64,000 bases of DNA from Gleimia coleocanis DSM 15436 (GTDB lineage: Bacteria; Actinomycetota; Actinomycetes; Actinomycetales; Actinomycetaceae), in contig NZ_DS999543.1 in assembly GCF_000159015.1 (NCBI RefSeq), forward strand, positions 310,001-374,000. Direction: 5' to 3'. The position numbers and the translations under genes are program-made. Position 1 is the stretch's first letter. Every line of letters begins with the position of its first letter. Below, in pieces: positions 13,386-22,767 of this stretch. The notes below the pieces were generated by a model. That model made no database searches. It had not been told where the DNA came from and saw only the letters and a program-made list of their open reading frames with translations.

Positions 13386-13814
13386 ATGCGTTTATGGAGC
13401 TTACACCCTGTCTATTTAGATCGTCAGGGGCTTACTGCCTGCTGGCGTGAAGCCCTGTTAGCCCAGGCAGTGATTGCCGGGAGGACCCGTGGATATACGA
13501 AGCATCCGCAACTAGAACGGTTCTTGGCATGTGCGGATCCGTTGGTAGCAGTAGGGACTTTTCTTGAGGGCGTGCAACAGGAAGCTACCTGGCGAGGCTA
13601 TAACTTTGACGCTTCTCGTATCGATTGTCCTGGACAACTTGTAGAAATCGAGGTTAACGACCAGCAGGTAGCTTTTGAAAAAGCTCATTTACTGGCAAAA
13701 CTACGGGTGCGTACCCCAGACTTAGTCGCAGCTTTAGAAGCTGATGAAGTAGCCCGCACACACCCAATGTTTAAGGTAGTACCAGGGCCAATAGCTACCT
13801 GGGAACGCCCCTAA
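13386..13814 (+). CDS. Pyrimidine-dimer DNA glycosylase-like protein
   Basis: A 142-residue protein starting MRLWSLHPVYLDRQGLTACWREALLAQ, the signature start of the Pyr_excise (T4 endonuclease V-like) family in bacteria: MR(L)WSLHP, then LL.Q, then TRGY..HPQL.RF. T4 endonuclease V removes UV-induced pyrimidine dimers; most bacterial relatives are annotated from similarity only. I chose ATG 13386, which has AGGA about 10 bases upstream and starts exactly at the conserved N-terminus; an upstream ATG at 13278 would add 36 unrelated residues and overlap the pseudogene start. The stop codon lies in a repeat region that separates it from the convergent transporter gene. Confidence 0.75.
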   Translation: MRLWSLHPVYLDRQGLTACWREALLAQAVIAGRTRGYTKHPQLERFLACADPLVAVGTFLEGVQQEATWRGYNFDASRIDCPGQLVEIEVNDQQVAFEKAHLLAKLRVRTPDLVAALEADEVARTHPMFKVVPGPIATWERP

Positions 13815-13903
13815 AACTCATATGCGAACTCGCTTTGCGATGTGAGTTTTGGGATTTTAGAGTGCAAAACTCATATGCGAACTCGCGTTGCTATGTGAGT
13901 TTT
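13813..13903. repeat. Two tandem hairpin units with a 21-bp exact direct repeat
   Basis: The 21-mer at 13813-13833 (begins AAAACTCATATGCGAACTCG) recurs exactly at 13866-13886, 53 bases on. Each copy is followed by TGTGAGTTTT (13841-13850 and 13894-13903), so each unit folds back on itself (AAAACTCA with TGAGTTTT). The pair spans the stops of two convergent genes and probably acts as a bidirectional terminator. The second unit encodes the last residues of the transporter gene on the minus strand. Confidence 0.8.
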
Positions 13904-15006
13904 ACAAAAACGGCGCGGAGGCTACCTAAACCTGAGAAAAGCACAGTACCAACCAACGCCAAAGTACCCACTGCACCCAGCCACATAAAGCCCTCAATAC
14001 CAGTACCCTTAGCCATTAAAGTAGCGCCCAAAGAAAGCGTGCCAATAGGGAATGTTGTAGCCCACCAGCCAGGCGAGAACGGCATACGGTTTAAAACACC
14101 ACGAATCGTTACAAACGAGGCCCACATAGTCAGCGGAGTACCAATCACTAGCAGCGTCCAATCATAGACATTCGCCAGGAAATGTGCAGTAGGAATAACT
14201 GAACCGGAAGCGAAGTTCTCAAGATTAAAAGAAATCGCTTGCACTGCTGCCGCGGATTGTCCCACCAACCCCAATGGAATCCAAGAGGAGGCAGAAGCCG
14301 GCAAAGGTAGGGGAGAACGCCCCCAAATTTCTGCGTAGCCCTGAATGAAAATCGTTGTCCCCAGACTGAGGGTAATCATGAAACAACAGAAAGAAAGAAT
14401 TAATACCAACGGACCATATGCTGGTCCAACATGCGGAGAAAGATTAGCCCCCACAGTAGCAGCAACCATTGGTCCCACAACCGCAAGACCCCAAACAAAA
14501 TTAGGTTTCCCCAAGGAAGATCCGAAAGCTCGAGCAGCAAAATAAACTGCGGATACAACCCCAATAGAAGCCCCAATAATCCAAGTAACAGTATCTACTT
14601 GCCAAGCAAAATCAGCTAAATCAGGCCAGAAAAGTGGCAACGCAACAGTCGAAGCAGCCCCTGCCGACAGAAAACCCATCGAAACAGTGCCCCAGAAAGG
14701 AATCTGCGCCGGATTCACTAACGCCTCACGAAAAACCGTGGCACTACGCAAACAACGAACCACGAAACTAGACGTTAAGAATACAAGTAAAGTCCAAGAA
14801 ACTGCCAGGAAAAACAGTGAAAAGTACGCGCCGAGCGGAATCCGCTCAGCATGTAAACCCAGCAGATTGGACAAAATACCAGTACCCATGACAGAAGGAA
14901 ACCAGATCGGACCTGGGGGAGGAACAACCCCGGGAAACGGGGAAGCTAAGCCGGAATCTGAAATAACCTTAGTAGGAACAACCGGAGAATCCAGAACCTT
15001 CAACAT
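13891..15006 (-). CDS. TDT-family (TehA/Mae1/SLAC1-like) transporter
   Basis: A 371-residue membrane protein with about 10 spans of the tellurite-resistance/dicarboxylate transporter family. The N-terminal FPSVMGTGILSNLLG and the mid-protein GLVGQSAAA are typical of SLAC1/TehA anion channels and of malate/sulfite transporters. Substrates in the family include C4-dicarboxylates, sulfite and chloride; none can be assigned here. I chose ATG 15006; a TTG start at 15018 would overlap the end of glgX by 8 bases. The ATG already lies 4 bases after the glgX stop codon, suggesting cotranscription with it. The 3' end runs into the second copy of the 21-bp repeat. Confidence 0.75.
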   Translation of the reverse strand: MLKVLDSPVVPTKVISDSGLASPFPGVVPPPGPIWFPSVMGTGILSNLLGLHAERIPLGAYFSLFFLAVSWTLLVFLTSSFVVRCLRSATVFREALVNPAQIPFWGTVSMGFLSAGAASTVALPLFWPDLADFAWQVDTVTWIIGASIGVVSAVYFAARAFGSSLGKPNFVWGLAVVGPMVAATVGANLSPHVGPAYGPLVLILSFCCFMITLSLGTTIFIQGYAEIWGRSPLPLPASASSWIPLGLVGQSAAAVQAISFNLENFASGSVIPTAHFLANVYDWTLLVIGTPLTMWASFVTIRGVLNRMPFSPGWWATTFPIGTLSLGATLMAKGTGIEGFMWLGAVGTLALVGTVLFSGLGSLRAVFVKLT

Positions 15007-15010
15007 GCCA

Positions 15011-17278
15011 TTAACCAACCGTTAAGAAAATTTGTAAAGACTGAGGTTCAATCTGCGACTCATCACCAGGTGCAAAAACCTCACACCCTGACAGATCAGC
15101 GAAGTCAGCAGACACACCGCCCTCGGAAGGAACACGCCAGGAAGAATCAAAAACCAGCCGGTAATGCTTGCCACGCCCCTCAGGTAAAGCCACCGTACCC
15201 TCATTCAAAGTAGCATTGAAAACTACCAGCAAATCAGCATCATTATGAGGCTTACCAGAACGCAACATCTGCAACAAACGATGCTCAGACGAATGCCAGA
15301 ACTCATCATGCATAGGCTGACCCGCAGCAGTAAACCAAGCCAAGCCTGGAATCACATCGCCCTCGGCAACCAAACCGTTGCAGAAATAAACCGGGCGGAA
15401 AACCTGATGCTGAGCGCGCAAATGAATCAAATACTGCACTGACTCAAGCAAATGCTGCTGAGAATCAGACAAATCCCAATTCACCCAAGAAATCGGAGAA
15501 TCCTGGCAGTAGGCATTATTATTACCATTCTGAGTACGCGCAAACTCATCACCCGCAGTAATCATTGGCGTACCCGCAGAAATCATTAAAGTCGCCATGA
15601 TATTACGCATCGAACGGAAACGCGCAAACCGAATCGCATCAAACAAGCCATCATCAATATCATGGCCGTTTTCTTCACTATAAGTAGCTGTTAAGCCCTC
15701 AATACCATGGTTCCAAGAACGATTCTCAGAAGAACCATCGCGGTTATTCTCCAGATTCGCATGATTCATCTTATGGTTGAAACTGGTTAAATCACACAGA
15801 GTAAAACCATCATGAGCAGTCACAAAGTTCACTGAAGAACGCGTGCGACGCCAATGCCCTAAAGTTTCCCCAAAGAAATCAATCGAGCCAGAAATACGCG
15901 TAGCCAAATCATTCGGACCCTGCGTATTCCAACCGCGCTCCAAGTTAGCAAAGTCAGCCAACCAGAAAGAACGAATCGTATCGCGGAAACGGTCATTCCA
16001 CTCAGACCAAGGAAGTGGAAAATTACCAGTCTGCCAACCACCCGGGCCAATATCCCAAGGCTCCGCAATCAACTTCTGCTGTTTCAAAACCGGATCAGCT
16101 GCCACTGCCATAAAGAACGGGTGCTTAGGGGTGAACCCATCAGCAAAACGACCCAGCGTAACCGCTAAGTCAAAGCGGAAACCGTCAACGCCGATTTCTT
16201 CACTCCAATAGCGCAAAGAATCCAACGTCATCTGAATAACGCGAGCCTCATCAAAGTTCACGGTATTTCCACAACCCGTGTCATTAATCATGTGACGCGG
16301 ATGAGTATTCGTATGGCGGTAGTACATGGTCTGACCAAAACCACGCCACGAAACCGCAGGACCATAGGTGCCACCCTCACACGTGTGGTTATAAACAACA
16401 TCCAACAGCACTTCAATACCATTTTGATGCAGGATGGAAACCATGCCACGGACTTCATCCAAAATCGCCTGTGCCCCAGCTGCCTGAGCCGCAGCAGTTG
16501 CATACGAAGGTTCGGGAGTGAAATAAGACAGCGTGTTATAACCCCAGTAATTAGTTAGCCCCTTATCAACTAAGAAAGGCTCATCCCACTTAGCATGAAT
16601 GGGCAGAAGCTCAATCGCGGTTATACCCAGCTTCTTAAAATGCGCAATGGTGGCAGGGTGCGCTAAACCAGCGTAAGTGCCGCGTAGCTCTTCAGGAACC
16701 CCAGGTAGGTTTTTCGTATATCCCTTTACATGAAGCTCATAAACTACCGTTTCATTCCAAGAACGACGGGGATGCTCAGCAACTGGGAAATGGTTATCGA
16801 TTACCACTGAACGAGCCTGGTAGGGAGCTGAATCCATGGTGCAACGGCGCGGAGGATTAGCTGCTGGTTCAAAAGTCTTAGGATCAACTTCATGCGCAAA
16901 AACAGCGAAATGGTGCTGAGCGGTACCTGCTAAACCACGCCCATAAGGGTCAAGTAAGAGCTTAAAAGGGTTATAGGATAAACCACGTGCTGGATTCCAT
17001 TCGCCGTCTACACGGTATCCGTAAAAAGTGCCTACTCCAGCTCCTGGAAGGAATGCAGACCAGCAGCCGCCGTCATGCAAGTTCATCTGGTAACGGGTTT
17101 CAGGAGCCAGCGGAGCGTCCGTTGGGAATACACATAACTCAACTGCCGAAGCATAAGGTGCCGTGACGCAGAAGTCTACGCCGCCTTCAACAACGCGGGC
17201 GCCTAAAAAAGTAGCGCCAGCAGTGGCAGGTGGAAGAGTTTTTTCAGCGGGTTTCCAGGTTTTCTCAGCCATTTCCAT
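15011..17278 (-). CDS. glgX: Glycogen debranching enzyme GlgX
   Basis: A 755-residue GH13 subfamily 11 enzyme that cleaves alpha-1,6 branches in glycogen limit dextrins. An N-terminal CBM48-like domain (about 20-130) precedes the catalytic barrel. Motifs in order: DVVYNHTCEG (region I), DGFRFDLAVTLG with the nucleophile Asp (region II), LIAEPWD with the acid/base Glu (region III) and FVTAHDGFTL with the transition-state Asp (region IV). The length is normal for GlgX. Starts at 17278 (MEMAEK) or 17272 (MAEK) are both possible, and neither has a clear Shine-Dalgarno. Two CCGAGGGCG words are inside, at 15118 and 15358. A transporter gene follows closely. Confidence 0.93.
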   Translation of the reverse strand: MEMAEKTWKPAEKTLPPATAGATFLGARVVEGGVDFCVTAPYASAVELCVFPTDAPLAPETRYQMNLHDGGCWSAFLPGAGVGTFYGYRVDGEWNPARGLSYNPFKLLLDPYGRGLAGTAQHHFAVFAHEVDPKTFEPAANPPRRCTMDSAPYQARSVVIDNHFPVAEHPRRSWNETVVYELHVKGYTKNLPGVPEELRGTYAGLAHPATIAHFKKLGITAIELLPIHAKWDEPFLVDKGLTNYWGYNTLSYFTPEPSYATAAAQAAGAQAILDEVRGMVSILHQNGIEVLLDVVYNHTCEGGTYGPAVSWRGFGQTMYYRHTNTHPRHMINDTGCGNTVNFDEARVIQMTLDSLRYWSEEIGVDGFRFDLAVTLGRFADGFTPKHPFFMAVAADPVLKQQKLIAEPWDIGPGGWQTGNFPLPWSEWNDRFRDTIRSFWLADFANLERGWNTQGPNDLATRISGSIDFFGETLGHWRRTRSSVNFVTAHDGFTLCDLTSFNHKMNHANLENNRDGSSENRSWNHGIEGLTATYSEENGHDIDDGLFDAIRFARFRSMRNIMATLMISAGTPMITAGDEFARTQNGNNNAYCQDSPISWVNWDLSDSQQHLLESVQYLIHLRAQHQVFRPVYFCNGLVAEGDVIPGLAWFTAAGQPMHDEFWHSSEHRLLQMLRSGKPHNDADLLVVFNATLNEGTVALPEGRGKHYRLVFDSSWRVPSEGGVSADFADLSGCEVFAPGDESQIEPQSLQIFLTVG

Positions 17279-17443
17279 CGTGAATATACAAATCGATCAT
17301 CAATAAGTGGTTTTTCTTCACTGAAAATAATACTTCCTTTACAGATTTTATGCGTCAGAAAACCGGGAAATCAGGCAGAAAGGTGGTAAACACTACTTAA
17401 CTGAGTGCCACATTAGAGGTACTTTTATGGCACTGTTATAGGT

Positions 17444-18232
17444 ATGAGAGTTGTAGTTTGTTTCAAACACGTCCCCGACGTGGTATCCCAACGTCGCATT
17501 GAAGACGGCCGTTTGGTACGCGGTGAAGACGATACCCTGAATGAACTTGATGAAAACGCCATTGAAGCAGCAGTTCAAGCAGTCGAAGACCTGGGTGGAG
17601 AAGTCATTGCAGTGACAATGGGCCCAGAAGATGCTGAGGACTCAGCTTTACTGGCACTACAAAAGGGCACAGACCGCGCAATCGTCGTTGCAGATGACCG
17701 CTTAGAAGGTACTGACGCAGTCGGTACCGCACAGGTACTGGCAGCTACTATTCGCGCCCTCCACGCTGAAACTCCAGTGGACTTGGTGCTTACTGGCATG
17801 GCCAGCCTCGACGGTATGACTTCTATGCTCCCCGCTACCTTAGCAGCAGAGCTTGACCTGCCATACGTTGGCTTGGCATCTGAACTTGAAATCACTGAGA
17901 CTACTGCAACTGCGAAGCGTTCAGCGGATGGTTTCACCGATACCCTGCAGGTGTCTTTCCCAGCGGTTATTTCTGTAACCGACCAGGTGAATGACCCTCG
18001 TTACCCGAACTTTAAAGCCATGAAGGCAGCTCGTTCTAAGCCACTGGATATTTGGTCTTTGGATGATATTCCAGGATTTGATGTGGATAACGTGCAGGTG
18101 GGTGCGGAGTCCGCTGGTACGCAAATTCTGGGGGCTGATCAGGAACCAGAACGCGTTGCCGGCACTGTAATTCAAGACAGTGGTGATGCTGGCGTGAAGC
18201 TCGCACACTTCCTAGCGGACGTGCTGAAGTGA
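17444..18232 (+). CDS. etfB: Electron transfer flavoprotein beta subunit
   Basis: A 262-residue ETF beta chain that binds AMP and, with EtfA, an FAD, and passes electrons from acyl-CoA or related dehydrogenases to the respiratory chain. It starts MRVVVCFKHVPDV, the usual FixA/EtfB opening, and has the ENAIEAAVQAVEDLGGEV and TGMASLDGMTSMLPATLAAEL stretches. The conserved ETF-beta signature area includes VSFPAVISVTDQVNDPRYPNFKAMKAA (about residues 170-195, shown in part). It is followed 9 bases later by etfA. No good ribosome site lies before ATG 17444; an AGAGGT is about 24 bases upstream, so the message may have a short leader. Confidence 0.93.
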   Translation: MRVVVCFKHVPDVVSQRRIEDGRLVRGEDDTLNELDENAIEAAVQAVEDLGGEVIAVTMGPEDAEDSALLALQKGTDRAIVVADDRLEGTDAVGTAQVLAATIRALHAETPVDLVLTGMASLDGMTSMLPATLAAELDLPYVGLASELEITETTATAKRSADGFTDTLQVSFPAVISVTDQVNDPRYPNFKAMKAARSKPLDIWSLDDIPGFDVDNVQVGAESAGTQILGADQEPERVAGTVIQDSGDAGVKLAHFLADVLK

Positions 18233-18241
18233 GGTTTGAAA

Positions 18242-19234
18242 ATGCTAACTAATCCGATTCTTGTAATCACCGACCACGTAGGCGACCCAGTACAGGGATT
18301 TACCCTTACCGGTCCTTCTCAGCAGCTTCTCACCCTGGCTCGTTCTTTGACTGCCGGACCAGTTCACGCTGTAGCTCTGAATCCGGATCCGGATATGGAA
18401 GCTTTGGGTGCTTACGGAGTTTCCGAAGTCTTCACTCCGGATCTCTGTGGCGTTTCCCCGCGCGTTGCAGCTGTTGTTGCTGACGCTGCGTTGGCAGTTA
18501 TTCGCCAGGCAGAATACGCTGCTGTCCTCAACGTTTCTAATTACCGAGGGCGGGAAGTGGCAGGTATCCTCGCCGCGAAACTACACTCCGGTGCAGCTGT
18601 AGATGTAACTGCTTGCAAGGTTGTAGACGGTGAACTTCAGGCTTCTAAGACTGTGCTTGGGGGCACTTGGGCAACTTCTTTCAAGGTCGCTCGCGGTACC
18701 CCGATTATTTCCCTACGTCCATCTGCTGTTGAAGCAGTTGCCGCTGAAGCAGTAACCTCACCAACTGTTACTGCTGTCCCAGTAGAATACAGTGCGGCTG
18801 CTAAAGCAGTGCAGGTAGTTTCTTCTGAAGAGCAGGGGTCTGACGGTCGAGTAGCGTTGGCTGAAGCTCCAATCGCAGTTATTGGTGGTCGTGGTGTTGA
18901 TGGCGACTTCACCTTGGTTGAAGAACTTGCTGATGCTTTGGGTGCGGGCGTGGGCGCTACCCGCGTGGCCTGTGATGAGGGCTGGATTGAACGCTCCGCG
19001 CAGGTTGGTCAAACTGGGGTAACTATTGCTCCTCGCCTCTACATCGGCCTGGGGGTATCTGGCGCAGTTCACCACACTTGCGGTATTCAAGCTTCCCAAA
19101 AGATCGTGGCAGTCTGTGATGACCCAGACGCACCAATTTTTGAGCTCACTGATTTCGGAGTTGTGGGTGACATTAATGAAGTCGTTCCACAGGCGTTGGA
19201 AGAACTACGGAACTTGGGAGTAGTAAACAACTAA
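18242..19234 (+). CDS. etfA: Electron transfer flavoprotein alpha subunit
   Basis: A 330-residue ETF alpha chain. The C-terminal FAD-binding domain has the signature region: VGQTGVTIAPRLYIGLGVSG and HTCGIQ.SQKIVAV..D. I chose ATG 18242, which has GAGG at 18231-18234 at a good distance; a TTG two codons upstream (18236) has no room for one. It forms the FAD-carrying heterodimer with EtfB. The stop codon TAA is directly followed by the ATG of the cysteine desulfurase gene. A CCGAGGGCGG word is inside the gene at 18544-18553, where it encodes RGR. Confidence 0.93.
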   Translation: MLTNPILVITDHVGDPVQGFTLTGPSQQLLTLARSLTAGPVHAVALNPDPDMEALGAYGVSEVFTPDLCGVSPRVAAVVADAALAVIRQAEYAAVLNVSNYRGREVAGILAAKLHSGAAVDVTACKVVDGELQASKTVLGGTWATSFKVARGTPIISLRPSAVEAVAAEAVTSPTVTAVPVEYSAAAKAVQVVSSEEQGSDGRVALAEAPIAVIGGRGVDGDFTLVEELADALGAGVGATRVACDEGWIERSAQVGQTGVTIAPRLYIGLGVSGAVHHTCGIQASQKIVAVCDDPDAPIFELTDFGVVGDINEVVPQALEELRNLGVVNN

Positions 19235-20446
19235 ATGGTTTACTTAGACCACGCAGCAACCACGCCTCTTCGCCCTGAAGCTGAAGAGGCGTGGTTGCGT
19301 GCTACCCAAGAACTCCGCGTAGTGCCTGGTAATCCCGCGGCCCTACATTCGGGGGCACGCAATGCTCGTCGACTTTTAGAAGATGCCCGAGAATCAATCG
19401 CGCATAACTTGGGCGCAGACCGCGCGGAAGTTATTTTTACTTCCGGAGCGACTGAAGCAAACGCCCTCGGAATCGTCGGAAGCTGGCGGGGAATGCGCCA
19501 ACACGGGTATTCAGCAGTCCAGGTATGCGCTGCAGACCACCCATCGTCATGGAATCAGCAAACTGTGATTGAACGTGAGGGTGGCATATTTAAAACCCTC
19601 GAAGTAGATACCAATGGGGTAGCGGTAGTTGAGAGCCTCAGCCCAGACGCCGGAGTTATTTCTTTTTCCCTAGTATGTTCTGAAACGGGGACGCTTCAGC
19701 CACTTGCAAAAATCGTTGATCGCGTCAATGAAAACTATGACGAGCAAAAGTACTCACGTAAACCGCTGGTTCATATAGATGTATGCCAAGCCCTGCATAC
19801 TCTGCCAGTGAATTTGCATGCGGATGGGATAGATTTAATCACTCTGTCAGCCCATAAGATAGGTGGACCAGTGGGCATCGGTGCCCTCGCAATTAAACGA
19901 GGCACCCCGCTACGCACTGATCGGCCCGGTGGCGACCAAGAACTAAAATACCGTTCCGGAACAGTTGACGTTGCCGGAGCCTGCGCTTTTGCAGCTGCTT
20001 TGAACGCGGCTACAGTAGAACGCGACGAGCTGCGTAAACGATGCGAAACCCTTCAAAAACGCTTGTGGGATGGCATTAAAATCCTGCAAAACCGTGGAGA
20101 ACTCCCTGCTGAAGTAACCCAAACTGTCACAGCTGAGATTGCTCCGACCATTGCCCATCTCAGCATCCCCACCGCACATCCAGAAGCAGTTCTGCTGAAC
20201 CTAGACCGCGCTGGTATCTGGGCTTCCGCAGGTTCCGCTTGCCACGCTGGGGTCACCCGGCCATCTAGGGTAATCATGGAAATGGGCAGGAATGAAACCC
20301 AAGCTCTGGGAGTCTTACGGCTATCCTTTGGCCCTGGCTCTACAGAAGCTGATATCGATAGCTTCCTCACAGCTCTGCCTTCCACCCTGCAACAAGCCCA
20401 GGCATTGGATAAACTAGACCAACGTAGTAAAAAGAAACGCAACTGA
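19235..20446 (+). CDS. Cysteine desulfurase (NifS/IscS-like)
   Basis: A 403-residue fold-type I PLP enzyme that removes sulfur from cysteine for tRNA thiolation and Fe-S clusters. It starts MVYLDHAATTPLRPEA, a typical NifS opening. LSAHKIGGPVG (about residue 209) carries the PLP lysine, and ASAGSACHAG (about residue 331) carries the persulfide cysteine in a long-loop context as in IscS. It begins right at the etfA stop codon and mnmA follows after 8 bases. MnmA uses persulfide sulfur, so this enzyme is probably its sulfur donor. A CGCCCTCG word is inside at 19462. Confidence 0.92.
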   Translation: MVYLDHAATTPLRPEAEEAWLRATQELRVVPGNPAALHSGARNARRLLEDARESIAHNLGADRAEVIFTSGATEANALGIVGSWRGMRQHGYSAVQVCAADHPSSWNQQTVIEREGGIFKTLEVDTNGVAVVESLSPDAGVISFSLVCSETGTLQPLAKIVDRVNENYDEQKYSRKPLVHIDVCQALHTLPVNLHADGIDLITLSAHKIGGPVGIGALAIKRGTPLRTDRPGGDQELKYRSGTVDVAGACAFAAALNAATVERDELRKRCETLQKRLWDGIKILQNRGELPAEVTQTVTAEIAPTIAHLSIPTAHPEAVLLNLDRAGIWASAGSACHAGVTRPSRVIMEMGRNETQALGVLRLSFGPGSTEADIDSFLTALPSTLQQAQALDKLDQRSKKKRN

Positions 20447-20454
20447 AAGAACCC

Positions 20455-21591
20455 ATGAGAGTATTAGCCGCCCTATCCGGAGGCGTAGATTCAGCCGTAG
20501 CTGCCGCACGAGCCGTAGAAGCCGGTCATGACGTAACTGCCGTACACATGGCGCTGTCCTCATCACCGCAGTCTTGCCGTATGGGCGCACGTGGATGCTG
20601 CTCCCTGGAAGACTCCGTAGACGCTGCTCGTGCTGCCGAAACCCTTGGAATCCCATACTACGTGTGGGACCTCGCAGAAGAATTCGAAGAAACCGTTATT
20701 AACGATTTCGTTGAGCAATACCAGCTCGGACGCACTCCAAACCCCTGCGTGCGCTGCAATGAGTTCGTAAAATTCAGGGAACTAGCCGAACGCGCCAAAG
20801 CTCTAGGATTTGATGCCGTCTGTACTGGACACTACGCGCGCGTAGAAGAAGGACCAAACGGTAAACAGTTGTTGCGTGCCCGTGACTTACTTAAAGATCA
20901 GTCCTACGTGCTGGCAGTTATGGGGGAAGAAGAACTCGACCGCGTAATCTTGCCGCTAGGTGACGTTACTTCTAAGACAGCAGTCCGTGAAGAAGCTGAA
21001 GCTCGTGGGCTAGGGGTTTCTAACAAACCAGACTCCTACGATATTTGCTTCATCCCAGATGGAGATACCCAAGGGTTCCTGCGCGCCCGCCTGGGAGAGA
21101 ATACCGGTAATATTGTTGACCCAGACGGCAACGTTTTAGGTACCCACCGCGGGTACTTTGAATATACCGTCGGACAGCGAAAAGGCCTGGGGATTGATCG
21201 CCCAGCAGAAGATGGTAAACCACGTTACGTGTTAGAAACTCGTCCCTCCACCAATGAAGTAGTAGTTGGCTCAGCCACGCTGCTCTCCATCGACACAGTC
21301 CGCGCAAACGAACTAACCTGGTTAGCAACCGATGACCAGGGCGAAGTTTTGACCGAAATTTCTCAAGAAATGGGAACTGACGATGATCAGTGTCTATACG
21401 CACAAATGCGGGCTCATGGGCGGGCTATTCCAGTAGTCGGATTAGAAAAAACTACTGAAACCGTTAAGATTCGTCTGGGTGAAATGGTACGTGGTATCGC
21501 TGCGGGACAATCCTTGGTAATTTATCGTGGAAACCGCGTATTAGCGCATGCTGTGATTGAATTCGCACGTCGAGAAGGCGAATGGAAGTAG
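20455..21591 (+). CDS. mnmA: tRNA-specific 2-thiouridylase MnmA
   Basis: A 378-residue enzyme that places sulfur on U34 of tRNA-Lys, -Glu and -Gln. The N-terminal ATP-pyrophosphatase loop is LSGGVDSAVAA (about residues 7-17). The first catalytic Cys is in TPNPCVRCNEFVKF (about residue 98) and the second in DSYDICFIPDGD (about residue 197), as in E. coli MnmA. The C-terminal beta-barrel starts after the YTVGQRKGLG motif. It follows the cysteine desulfurase gene by 8 bases in the etfBA operon, and a tRNA-Leu gene lies 48 bases downstream. Confidence 0.95.
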   Translation: MRVLAALSGGVDSAVAAARAVEAGHDVTAVHMALSSSPQSCRMGARGCCSLEDSVDAARAAETLGIPYYVWDLAEEFEETVINDFVEQYQLGRTPNPCVRCNEFVKFRELAERAKALGFDAVCTGHYARVEEGPNGKQLLRARDLLKDQSYVLAVMGEEELDRVILPLGDVTSKTAVREEAEARGLGVSNKPDSYDICFIPDGDTQGFLRARLGENTGNIVDPDGNVLGTHRGYFEYTVGQRKGLGIDRPAEDGKPRYVLETRPSTNEVVVGSATLLSIDTVRANELTWLATDDQGEVLTEISQEMGTDDDQCLYAQMRAHGRAIPVVGLEKTTETVKIRLGEMVRGIAAGQSLVIYRGNRVLAHAVIEFARREGEWK

Positions 21592-21639
21592 ATTCAGTTT
21601 TATTTTTCTGAACTAACCCGGTATCCTTATAAAGTACCT

Positions 21640-21720
<81 letters not shown>

Positions 21721-21726
21721 CAAGTT

Positions 21727-21757
21727 AATGACCTTGCTGTGAAAGCAAGGTCATTTT
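21727..21757 (+). terminator. Terminator after tRNA-Leu
   Basis: AATGACCTTGCT pairs with AGCAAGGTCATT across a short loop, followed by TTTCAT. It lies 6 bases past the tRNA-Leu 3' end. Confidence 0.8.
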
Positions 21758-21801
21758 CATATCATCAGTAAAATGCGCACAACAGAAAGGCAAGGCAGGA
21801 A

Positions 21802-22710
21802 ATGCATGAAACTAACCTAGCCTTGTTAAAAGACTTCACCACGTGGCTAGAACACTTCCGAGGATTCTCAACCCACACCCAACGGGCATACGAAAATGAT
21901 GTGAAAGCCGCCCTCGAATACTGCTTCGGAAACGACCCATTCACCCCAATAGACTTCAATAGCCAAGCCCTGCGAAGTTTCCTATCCAATCGGATTCGCA
22001 AAGGCCACGCCCGGGCATCTGTCGCCCGCTACGCAGCCTCGCTCCGCCTCTTCAGCTCCTGGGCTCTCAAACAAGGACACCTTAACAGCGACCCCAGCTT
22101 GAAACTTAAAACCGCTAAAGTAGATAACCACTTGCCCCAAGTTCTCAGCCTGGAACAAATCAACCAACTATTTAACCACCTGGTTGAAACAGCCCAAACC
22201 GGGAACGTAAATGCCATCCGCGACTGGGCAACTAGTGAACTCTTATACTCGTGTGGCATCCGCGTCGCTGAACTTGTGGGGCTCAACCTCACCAGCGTGG
22301 ACGGTAGTAACCGCACCTTACGCGTTATCGGGAAAGGCAACAAAGAACGCCTAGTCCCGTTTGGAACTCCCGCCTTGGAATCCCTGCGCGCCTGGGTGAC
22401 ACAAGGACGCCCCCAACTCGTAAACGAACGCAGCGGACAGGCCCTCTTCCTTGGCTCACGCGGGGGAAGAATCGACCAGCGCATCGTGCGTGAATGCCTA
22501 GAAAAAGCCTGCGTGCAAGCTGGCGTGCCGGTACTTTCCCCCCACGGCCTGCGGCACTGCGCTGCCACTCACATGCTCGAGGGCGGTGCAGATTTGCGTA
22601 CCGTACAAGACATGCTCGGACACGCGTCCCTAGCCACCACGCAACGCTACACCCACGTAGACGCCGTACGTCTTTCAAATATCATGCGCCAAGCCCACCC
22701 ACGGGCATAA
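21802..22710 (+). CDS. xerC: Tyrosine recombinase XerC
   Basis: A 302-residue tyrosine recombinase with an N-terminal SAM-like core-binding domain (about 10-95) and catalytic domain. Catalytic residues are all present: Arg154 (CGIRVAEL), His248 and Arg251 (HGLRH), His274 (LGHAS) and the nucleophile Tyr283 (QRYTHV). XerC acts with XerD at dif to resolve chromosome dimers. The choice of XerC over XerD rests on its location just upstream of the M23 peptidase-rpsB-tsf block, the usual XerC position in Actinobacteria. AGGAA precedes ATG 21802. Two CGAGGGCG-type words lie inside, at 21909 and 22578. Confidence 0.9.
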   Translation: MHETNLALLKDFTTWLEHFRGFSTHTQRAYENDVKAALEYCFGNDPFTPIDFNSQALRSFLSNRIRKGHARASVARYAASLRLFSSWALKQGHLNSDPSLKLKTAKVDNHLPQVLSLEQINQLFNHLVETAQTGNVNAIRDWATSELLYSCGIRVAELVGLNLTSVDGSNRTLRVIGKGNKERLVPFGTPALESLRAWVTQGRPQLVNERSGQALFLGSRGGRIDQRIVRECLEKACVQAGVPVLSPHGLRHCAATHMLEGGADLRTVQDMLGHASLATTQRYTHVDAVRLSNIMRQAHPRA

Positions 22711-22767
22711 ATACACGAAATAAAGCTATCCTTAGAACAGTACAGAAAACTAAAAGAGGATAAACCG

